DNA of 62,730 nucleotides from Pseudomonadota bacterium. GTDB taxonomy: Bacteria; Desulfobacterota; Binatia; UBA9968. The stretch lies in NCBI GenBank assembly GCA_021324155.1, contig JAJPJQ010000046.1, forward strand, positions 1 through 62,730, written 5' to 3'. Below the pieces are notes generated by a model that was not told the origin of the DNA, did no database searches, and saw only the letters and a list, made by a program, of their open reading frames with translations. Every line of letters starts with the position of its first letter. Positions within the stretch are counted from its first letter, which is position 1. Below, piece after piece: positions 32,142-39,143 of this stretch. The position numbers were made by a program, and so were the translations under genes.

Positions 32142-32993
32142 TTATCGCTCGCCCCACTTGAGCTTGTTGCGCAGGATTTCGAAGTAGCCGCGCGACGGCA
32201 TGCGGACGAGCGAGACCGGCACGCCGTAGTCCAAGACCTCGACGACGTCGCCGTCCTGCAGCTGCATGCCCTGCTGCCCATCGGGACTCAGAAAAACCGT
32301 GTCGCCGGCCGAGCGGAGCGTCACGCGGATCGTCGATTTGCTCGACACGACGATCGGCCGGTTCGTGAGCGTGTGCGGGCAAATCGGGCAGAGCAAGACC
32401 GCGCCGAGCGACGGATAAAGAATCGGCCCGCCAGCAGCAAGCGAGTAAGCCGTCGAGCCGGTCGGCGTCGAGATGATCAGGCCGTCGGCGCGGTAGGTGC
32501 AGAGATATTCCTTGCCGACGTAGGTCTCGAGGTCGATGATATGCGAGCGCGCGCCTTTGGTAATGACAGCGTCGTTGAGCACGCGGAATTTTTTCGGCTT
32601 GTTGCGCTTGCGATAGAGATTCACCGCGAGCGTCATGCGCTTCTCGACGGTGAAATGGCCGTCGAGCGTTTCCTCCAGCACGTTCTCGAGCTCGTCGACG
32701 GCGACTTCGGTGATGAAGCCCAAGCCGCCCATGTTGACGCCGAGGATCGGCACGTTGGGCCGCTCGACCAGCCGCGCGACGCTGAGCAGCGTGCCGTCGC
32801 CGCCGAGCACGACGATGAGATCGGCCCCTTTCGCCATCTGCTGCTTGCTGCACGAGCGCGCTCCGTTTTTATACAGGCCGGTCTCGACCAGAACGTGGCG
32901 CTTTTTTTCCTTGAGCCACGGCACCAGCCAGCGGACCATCTCGGCGGCTTTCGGCTCTTCGTATTTGGCGACCAGACCGACGACGCGGATCAT
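32142..32993 (-). CDS. nadK: NAD kinase
   Basis: A 283-residue NAD/poly-P kinase that makes NADP from NAD. It has the GGDGTLL motif with the catalytic Asp, NMGGLGFITEV, and the TPTGSTAYSLAAGGPI nucleotide loop. I start at the ATG at 32993 (MIRVVGLVAKYEE); the 31-residue upstream extension is not family-like. It is followed at once by recN, the common nadK-recN order. Confidence 0.93.
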   Translation of the reverse strand: MIRVVGLVAKYEEPKAAEMVRWLVPWLKEKKRHVLVETGLYKNGARSCSKQQMAKGADLIVVLGGDGTLLSVARLVERPNVPILGVNMGGLGFITEVAVDELENVLEETLDGHFTVEKRMTLAVNLYRKRNKPKKFRVLNDAVITKGARSHIIDLETYVGKEYLCTYRADGLIISTPTGSTAYSLAAGGPILYPSLGAVLLCPICPHTLTNRPIVVSSKSTIRVTLRSAGDTVFLSPDGQQGMQLQDGDVVEVLDYGVPVSLVRMPSRGYFEILRNKLKWGER

Positions 32994-33094
32994 CGAAATG
33001 AAACCCCGCTCGACCTTACCACAGCGAAGAAAATAATGTCTATGATTTATAGGCGGGTGGGAGCGGAGCGATGGTATCTCCGCCATTAATTTCG

Positions 33095-33185
33095 GAGCCC
33101 TCCGACGAGCTCAGGGCGAACGGAATAAGAATGTCGTTTGATGACAACATGCAATTCGGTTCGTGCCGAGCCTGTCGAAGCACCG
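33095..33185. repeat. Pair of inverted REP-like palindromic elements
   Basis: Two related elements face each other: 33095-33123 (contains ACGAGCTCAGGGCGAACGG) and 33157-33185 (contains CGGTTCGTGCCGAGCCTGTC). Their cores, TGAGC(T/C)TGTCGAA-like on one strand and its complement on the other, resemble a dispersed extragenic palindrome I recall from many GC-rich genomes. They lie in the gap between the nadK start and the end of the xanthine-dehydrogenase-type gene. Confidence 0.6.
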
Positions 33186-33192
33186 TTGGGTT

Positions 33193-35436
33193 CTACGCCG
33201 CGGGTTTGTGCGACTTCAGCGCAAAGTAAATTTTCTCCGACGTCAGCGGCAGGTCCATCACCCGCACGCCGGCCGCCGCGTCGAGGGCGTTGGCGACCGC
33301 CGCGGCGGTCGCGATGATGCCGTTCTCGCCGATCTGCTTGGCGGCGAACGGACCGGGCCCCGAGGGGTCCTCGATCAGGACGGTGTCGAGCGGCGGGATG
33401 TCGGCAATCGCAGGGATACGGTAGTCGCCGAAACTCGCGGTTAGGACCTTGCCGTTCTCGGTCACGACCTCCTCCATGAGCGCATAACCCAATCCCTGGA
33501 CGAGGCCGCCCTCGATCTGTCCCTGGTGCGTGAGCGGGTTGATGACCGTGCCCACGTCGTGGGCGGTGATCATTCGTTTGACTTCCATCTTCCCGGTCTC
33601 GCGGTCGACCTGGACCTCGGCGATCTGCGCCACGAAAGCGGCGACGGGCGACCGGCCTTTCACCTCGTAGCTCTTGCGCACACGCACGCCGCCGTTCCCG
33701 CCGGACGCGCGGCGGCAGACTTCGGCGAAGGCGACCGATTTTTTCCCGTTGGAAAATTTCCCGCGCGCGAGCTTCACGTCGTCCGGCGCCGAGCCGAGCA
33801 TCGCCGCGGCGATAGCAGTCAATTGCTCGCGCAGCGCCTCTGCGGCCAGCAGCACCGCGTGGCCGCTCATGTTCGTGATCTTGCTGCCGCCCGGCGCGGC
33901 GTCGTTCTCGAATGTCTCGGTATCGCCGATCTCCGCGCGGATGTCCGCGGCCGGAATCGTCAGCACCTCGGCTGCGATCTGCGCGAGCAGCGTGTGCGTT
34001 CCCGTGCCGATGTCCGGCACGGCAGTGAGGATCGTGAGCTTACCGTCCGGCGCGGCGGCGATCTCCGCGTTCGCGAGCCCCGAGCCGCCGACATGGCGGA
34101 ACGAGACGCCGATGCCGAGCCCCGTGCCCTCGGCCCGCCGCTTGCCCCACCCGGCTTTTTTCGCGGCCGCGAGCAACGTCTCGCGGCAGCGCACCTTGTC
34201 GACGGCGCGGCCGCCGGGCAGCTTGTAGCCGTCGGCGATAAGGTTCTTCAAACGGAAGTCGAGCGGGTCGAGACCGAGCGCTTTGGCGAGCAGATCGGTG
34301 TGCGATTCGCAGGCGAAGACGGTCTGCGGCTGGCCGGGCGCGCGATAATAGCCACACGGCACGCCGTTGGTATAAATGCCGTACGAGCGAATCGCGTAAT
34401 TGGGAATGCGGTAGACGCCGGTCGCGTGCGTGCCGCCGCCCAGGTTCGGCACCTCGCCGGGCTTGAACGATGCGTATGCGCCGCTGTTGAAGATCACATC
34501 CGCGCTGCGCGCGACGATCGTGCCGTCCTTTTTGACCCCGCTCTTGATGCGGATCACCGAAGCATGGCGCGGATCTCCGGCGGTCAGCTCCTCGTTATAG
34601 GTCATGACCATCTTCACCGGCCGCCCCGACACCTTGGAGAGGTGGTAGCAGATGGGAATGTCCATTAGCGCGCCCTTACCGCCGAAGTCGCCGCCCACGG
34701 CGACGACATGCACGCGGATGCGGTCTTTGGGAATCTCGAGCTGCCGCGACAAATGGGATTTGACGCGGAACGGCGCCTTGCAGGAGGCCCAGATATCGAC
34801 GCCGCCTCCATCGCTGACCGAGACGACGACCGAATGCGGCTCGATGTAAGCCTGATGCGCGAGGCCGGTCTTGAACGTATGCTCGATGACGACGTCGGCT
34901 TCTTTAAAGCCGGCCTCGACGTCGCCCGCGGTCCAGTTCTGAATCGCGAAGACGTTGGGCAGCGTCTCCGGCGGCGCGTGAAAGCCTTTATACGACGGCA
35001 GCTCCTCGTGCACGAGCGGCGCGCCTGGCTGCATCGCTTTGACGGGATCGAAGATCGCGGGCAATTCTTCATACTCGACTTCGATCAGCGATAACGCCTC
35101 GTCGGCCGCTTCGAGGCCCTCGGCCGCGACAGCGGCGACCTTCTCGGCCATGAAGCGGACTTTTCCCTGCGCTAGCACCGGCGTGTCCTGAAGACTCAAG
35201 CCGACGCGATTGGGCGGCAGGTCCGCGCCGGTGAGAACCGCCTGAACGCCTTTTACCTTCTTCGCCTTATCGGTATTCACGCGCAGGATGCGCGCGTGGA
35301 CGTAAGGGCTGCGCAGGCAACGGCCCCACAGCATCCCAGGGAGATTCACGTCTGCTGTGTAGACCGTCTTACCGCCGACCTTCTCCGCGCCTTCGATGCG
35401 CGGTGCCGGCGCGCCGACTACATTCAATTTCATCAT
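33193..35436 (-). CDS. Xanthine dehydrogenase/aldehyde oxidase family molybdopterin-binding subunit
   Basis: A 747-residue catalytic (large) subunit of the molybdenum hydroxylase family. An N-terminal aldehyde-oxidase a/b hammerhead domain (about 12-125) precedes the molybdopterin-binding domains, with VGGDFGGKG, a YYRAPGQPQTVF substrate-pocket region and the C-terminal IGENG glutamate loop. The FAD and 2Fe-2S subunits normally beside it are absent, so it may pair with subunits elsewhere or work alone. Substrate unknown. AAAGGAAG precedes two adjacent ATGs (35436 and 35433). Confidence 0.88.
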   Translation of the reverse strand: MMKLNVVGAPAPRIEGAEKVGGKTVYTADVNLPGMLWGRCLRSPYVHARILRVNTDKAKKVKGVQAVLTGADLPPNRVGLSLQDTPVLAQGKVRFMAEKVAAVAAEGLEAADEALSLIEVEYEELPAIFDPVKAMQPGAPLVHEELPSYKGFHAPPETLPNVFAIQNWTAGDVEAGFKEADVVIEHTFKTGLAHQAYIEPHSVVVSVSDGGGVDIWASCKAPFRVKSHLSRQLEIPKDRIRVHVVAVGGDFGGKGALMDIPICYHLSKVSGRPVKMVMTYNEELTAGDPRHASVIRIKSGVKKDGTIVARSADVIFNSGAYASFKPGEVPNLGGGTHATGVYRIPNYAIRSYGIYTNGVPCGYYRAPGQPQTVFACESHTDLLAKALGLDPLDFRLKNLIADGYKLPGGRAVDKVRCRETLLAAAKKAGWGKRRAEGTGLGIGVSFRHVGGSGLANAEIAAAPDGKLTILTAVPDIGTGTHTLLAQIAAEVLTIPAADIRAEIGDTETFENDAAPGGSKITNMSGHAVLLAAEALREQLTAIAAAMLGSAPDDVKLARGKFSNGKKSVAFAEVCRRASGGNGGVRVRKSYEVKGRSPVAAFVAQIAEVQVDRETGKMEVKRMITAHDVGTVINPLTHQGQIEGGLVQGLGYALMEEVVTENGKVLTASFGDYRIPAIADIPPLDTVLIEDPSGPGPFAAKQIGENGIIATAAAVANALDAAAGVRVMDLPLTSEKIYFALKSHKPAA

Positions 35437-35461
35437 GACTTCCTTTCGTCTGAGCTACTCC

Positions 35462-35551
35462 AGTTTCGAGTTACGAGTTTCGGGTTTCGAGACGTATCGC
35501 CTTTTCGTACTGGCCCGATTTACTCGAAACTAGAACTAGAAACTCGAAACT
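35462..35551. repeat. Degenerate short repeat spacer (TTTCGAGT type)
   Basis: The gap between phnE and the molybdopterin gene holds repeated variants of TTTCGAGT on one strand and the complement, ACTCGAAAC, on the other (35462-35494 and 35522-35551), able to fold into a stem. No gene or promoter element is seen. Two other intergenic gaps (43495-43580 and 50515-50565) hold different short degenerate repeats. Confidence 0.5.
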
Positions 35552-35557
35552 TTTGAT

Positions 35558-36490
35558 TTATACGACCCACTCTCTCAGCCGCGAGCTGCCGTAATCGACG
35601 AGCATGACGAGAACGATCAGGACGACGACGATCGCGGCCGCCTCCTGATACTGAAACGTGCGGAAGCTCGTGTTCATCAGATAACCGATGCCGCCCGCGC
35701 CGATCAAGCCCAGCACGGATGCCGAGCGAATATTCGTCTCGAAACGGTACAGCGTGAAAGAGATCAGGTCCGGCAGGATCTGCGGCACGACCGCGAAAGC
35801 GAGCACCTGCGAATAGCCGGCGCCGGTTGCGCGGATCGCTTCGACGACGCCTTCGTCGATGTTCTCGACCGATTCCGACAGCAGCTTGCCGAGGACGGTT
35901 GCGGTGTGAATGAAGAGCGCCATCGTTCCGGCGAACGCGCCGAGACCGACGGCAGCGACGAAGAGCAGACCGAGCGCGAGGTCGGGAATCGTACGGATAA
36001 AATTGAGCATGCCGCGGACCGCCGAGTACACCAGCGGATGCGGCGTCGTGTTACGCGCGGCGAGGAACGCGAGCGGAAACGCCACGATGAGCGCGAGGAA
36101 AGTTCCGGCGAGCGCCATCTGGATTGTCTCGAGCGTCGCGCCTACGATCGTCTGGGGAAACGTCGCCTCCCACCAGCGCCGTTTGATCCTTTGCTCCTCC
36201 GCCGACATCGGCAGCGGCAGCAGCAGCTTCGGAAGCGAGAGACCTTCGGGAAGAAAGTAGCTTTGCGCGTCCGTAACCTTCGAGAAATCGGGCGGCAGCA
36301 TGCGGTTGATCGTATCGACGATCTGCGGTACGCCGCGCACCAGCTCGGCGGGCCGGATCTTCGCGCCCTGGAACGACCACAAAAGCAGGAGCACCAGGGC
36401 GGCCGCGCCCACAAAAAAGCGCGGCCCGCGCCGCGGCTCGGGCGGCGCTTCGGAAAATATATCGTTATCGGCTCCCGCGGATTGTGCCAC
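35558..36490 (-). CDS. phnE: Phosphonate ABC transporter permease PhnE
   Basis: A 310-residue inner-membrane permease with a cytoplasmic N-terminus, a first helix near 28-43 and at least five more helices. The family signature and EAA-type loop (YSQVLAFAVVPQILPDLISF) are present, followed by RSASVLGLIGAGGIGYLM. The GTG start has GGAGGG at good spacing. It would form an importer with the PhnC and PhnD encoded 6-8 kb away on the same strand (42706-44485); the rest of the locus is interposed. The 5'-nucleotidase gene ends 34 bases upstream. Confidence 0.9.
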   Translation of the reverse strand: MAQSAGADNDIFSEAPPEPRRGPRFFVGAAALVLLLLWSFQGAKIRPAELVRGVPQIVDTINRMLPPDFSKVTDAQSYFLPEGLSLPKLLLPLPMSAEEQRIKRRWWEATFPQTIVGATLETIQMALAGTFLALIVAFPLAFLAARNTTPHPLVYSAVRGMLNFIRTIPDLALGLLFVAAVGLGAFAGTMALFIHTATVLGKLLSESVENIDEGVVEAIRATGAGYSQVLAFAVVPQILPDLISFTLYRFETNIRSASVLGLIGAGGIGYLMNTSFRTFQYQEAAAIVVVLIVLVMLVDYGSSRLREWVV

Positions 36491-36523
36491 TTGGCCCTCC
36501 GGGATCTCTTGGGACGCGGAGGT

Positions 36524-38044
36524 TTACTTGCTCTCCACGCGCTGAATTCTCCCCTCTTCCTTCGCGCTCACGGGACCCTTCTCCAGCGCCTCGGAAAAGA
36601 GATCGCGCAACGGGGTCTGGAAATCCACCCGGCCGCGCGCGCCGGGAAACATCGTATAGCCGTCGCCGCCGTCGGCGACAAAGCGGTTGACGACGACGGT
36701 GTACTCGCGGCCGGATTCGAGCGGCGCGCCTTTGAAGCGCAGCTCTTTGACGCGCGAACCGAGCGCCGCGGCGGGATCGAAGCGGAGTTCGAGCCCGGCG
36801 AGCTGCAAAAAGCGGCCCGATTCCGGAATCCGACTCACACTGTTTTCCATCGCCTGCCGCAGCTCGCCGCCTTTCACCTTGACGGAAATGAGCGGATCGT
36901 TATAAGGCAGCGTACGCATGATTTGCTTGAGCGTCACGGAACCGGCGGGAATATTACCGCGGATCGCGCCGCCGTTGATGAGCGCGATCTCCGCGCCGGA
37001 CTGCTTTAGCGCGAGATCGGCGAGGAGATTGCCGAAATTGGTCTCGCGCGAGCGCACGTCGACACTCTCGCCTTCCAGGTCGACCGCTGAGAATCCTACG
37101 ACGCGGCTGGTTTCGACTTCGAGCCGCTGCGCGTAGTCGCGCACCAGGGCGGCGAGTCGCGGGTCCTCGGCGAGCGTCGAATCGATGAAGATGTTTTGCG
37201 CCTCGGCGCTGCGCTTGTTTTTCGCGACGACGAGGTCGAGCCGCCCCAGCGTGCGCGCCTGCTGATGGCTCTTGACGAAAATGGGCGCGCGCGGCGTTAC
37301 TGCGACGCGACCGCCCAACGGCCTGCCAGCGCCGGCGAGAATCAGTCCGCCAAATCCCGGCGTGTGGCCGCCGACGATGACATCGATCTCCGGCACCGCC
37401 CGGGCGAGCTCCAGGTCCTCGTCGGTCTCCTCGTGCGTCAGCGCGATAATCAGGTCGGCGCGGCCCTTGAGCTCCGCGATCGCGCTTCTGGCGGCCTCGA
37501 AAGGATGGCGGAACTGCACGTCTTTCGTCACAGCTGGCGCGAATAGATCGGGAAAGACCTTCCGGCCGATCAGGCCGAGCAATCCGACGCGCAATCCGCC
37601 GACTTTTTTGATGACGTAATGGTCGCAGATGCCGCTCTCTTTGGGCGTCACATTGGTGCAAAGAAAGGGAAACCGCGCCTTTGTATTCAGCTCGCGCAAG
37701 TGAGTCAGGCCGAAGTCGAAGTCGTGGTTCCCGAGACCGAGCGCGTCGTAAGCCATGAGATTCATTGCCTCGATATCCGGCGCGCCGCGAAAGACCGATG
37801 ACATCGCGGTGCCGATCACGAGATCGCCGCTGTCGACCAAAAGGACGTTTTTGACTTCCGCTTTGATCTTTTCGATCAGCGCCGCACGACGAGCGACACC
37901 GCCGAGGCCTTTGTAGGGTCCGTCGTCGATCGGCTGGAGCGTGCCGTGGTGCTCGCTCGTATGGAGTATCGTGAGCTCGGCGGCGCGGACCGTCGCGCTG
38001 TAGAAGACGATGATTACGAGCGCGATCGGGAGGCGCAACTTCAT
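36524..38044 (-). CDS. Periplasmic 5'-nucleotidase/2',3'-cyclic phosphodiesterase (UshA-like)
   Basis: A 506-residue precursor. The signal peptide ends near residue 21, then a metallophosphoesterase domain has DSGDLVIGTAM, GNHDFDFG, LTHEETDEDLEL and GGHTPGF. A C-terminal 5'-nucleotidase domain follows (NGGAIRGNIPAG, FVADGGDGYTMF). UshA-type enzymes release phosphate from nucleotides in the periplasm. The start at 38044 (MKLRLPIALV) is chosen over a long in-frame upstream extension that runs over the divergent gene. Its place beside phnE fits a phosphorus-scavenging locus. Confidence 0.88.
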   Translation of the reverse strand: MKLRLPIALVIIVFYSATVRAAELTILHTSEHHGTLQPIDDGPYKGLGGVARRAALIEKIKAEVKNVLLVDSGDLVIGTAMSSVFRGAPDIEAMNLMAYDALGLGNHDFDFGLTHLRELNTKARFPFLCTNVTPKESGICDHYVIKKVGGLRVGLLGLIGRKVFPDLFAPAVTKDVQFRHPFEAARSAIAELKGRADLIIALTHEETDEDLELARAVPEIDVIVGGHTPGFGGLILAGAGRPLGGRVAVTPRAPIFVKSHQQARTLGRLDLVVAKNKRSAEAQNIFIDSTLAEDPRLAALVRDYAQRLEVETSRVVGFSAVDLEGESVDVRSRETNFGNLLADLALKQSGAEIALINGGAIRGNIPAGSVTLKQIMRTLPYNDPLISVKVKGGELRQAMENSVSRIPESGRFLQLAGLELRFDPAAALGSRVKELRFKGAPLESGREYTVVVNRFVADGGDGYTMFPGARGRVDFQTPLRDLFSEALEKGPVSAKEEGRIQRVESK

Positions 38045-38158
38045 GGGTTCTCGAAGAAAAATGCATACTCCAACGGCCGCACAATGTCCATCGAAGCGCC
38101 GGTTGGCGACGTTGACCAAAACTTCCACCTGGGCTAGTCTCGCTGGAAACCGGACTCG

Positions 38159-39142
38159 ATGAAAAGGATCGCTCTCCATCTCTGCTTCATCGCCCTGCTT
38201 CTCGCGGCCGCCGCAGCGGCCGCCGCCCCGGCGCCGCGCCCCTGGAAAATCGCGATTTTGCTCGCGCAGTCGGGTCCGTCGGAGGACCAGACGACCCGCG
38301 GTCTGCGCGAAGGGCTCAAGGATCTGGGCTACGCCGAGCGCAAGAACGTCGTCATCGAGATCAACGATCTGAAAGGCAAAAGTGCGGCGCTCGATCCGGC
38401 GGCGGCGGAGCTCGCCCGCAAGGGCGGCATCGACCTCATCTTCACCAACGGCACGCGTGCCACGCGCGCGGCGATGACGGCGACCAAAACGATTCCGATC
38501 GTCTTCCGTCACCCCGCCGATCCCGTCGCCATGGGGTTCATCAAATCGATGGAGCGGCCGGGCGGCAATGTCACAGGGATCGCGGCCTTCTCCGGCCGCA
38601 CGGTCGAGGAGCGCGTGCTGATTTTGAAAACGTTCGCGCCGCGCGTGCGCCGCGTGCACATCTTCTACGACCCGAATAACGCTTTCGCGCGCGAGAACTT
38701 CGTCGCGGCGAAGCAGGCGGCCGAGCGCAACGGCCTCGAGGTCAGCGAGCATTCGATAAAGACTCCGGATGAGCTGAAGACCGCCCTCGCCTCACTGACG
38801 AAAAGCGACGAGAATGCTATCTTCGAAGTCTCGGACGATCTCATCGAGAGTCAGGCGGAGCTTCTCTTCGATGCGGCGCGGCAGAACGGAATGCCGAGCA
38901 TGTTCGAAGGCGCCGACTGGGCGATCAAAGGCAGTCTGCTGAGCTACGGTGCGAGCTATTACCAGATGGGCCGGCAGGCGGCGCGTATCGTCAACCGCAT
39001 CTTTCGCGGGGAGAAGCCTGCGAACGTCGCAGCGGAGCGCGCGAACAAATACGACCTTATCGTGAACCTTCGCATGGCGAAAGCGATCGGTCTCGTGATC
39101 CCGCCCGAGACGTTGAAGAAAGCCGACAAGGTCGTTCGCTAG
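38159..39142 (+). CDS. ABC-type substrate-binding protein (TrpX/ABC_sub_bind family)
   Basis: A 327-residue precursor with a signal peptide ending near residue 22. The mature two-lobed protein has AILLAQSGPSEDQTTRGLREGLKDLGY, PAAAELARKGGIDLIFTNGTRAT and YYQMGRQAARIVNRIFRGEKPANV, as in the ABC_sub_bind family of putative amino-acid or tryptophan binding proteins. Its stop is one base before the start of the cyclic-nucleotide/DASS fusion gene, so the two are translationally linked. No ABC permease or ATPase adjoins it. Confidence 0.85.
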   Translation: MKRIALHLCFIALLLAAAAAAAAPAPRPWKIAILLAQSGPSEDQTTRGLREGLKDLGYAERKNVVIEINDLKGKSAALDPAAAELARKGGIDLIFTNGTRATRAAMTATKTIPIVFRHPADPVAMGFIKSMERPGGNVTGIAAFSGRTVEERVLILKTFAPRVRRVHIFYDPNNAFARENFVAAKQAAERNGLEVSEHSIKTPDELKTALASLTKSDENAIFEVSDDLIESQAELLFDAARQNGMPSMFEGADWAIKGSLLSYGASYYQMGRQAARIVNRIFRGEKPANVAAERANKYDLIVNLRMAKAIGLVIPPETLKKADKVVR

Positions 39143-39143
39143 C

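Noticed and set aside
32129-32281. A 51-codon N-terminal extension of recN
   Set aside because: It lies inside the end of the NAD kinase gene and is Ser/Arg/Cys-rich; RecN homologues begin at the GTG at 32128.
38045-38752. An N-terminal extension of the 5'-nucleotidase frame
   Set aside because: It overlaps the divergent binding-protein gene, is low in family-like sequence, and a signal peptide begins exactly at 38044.
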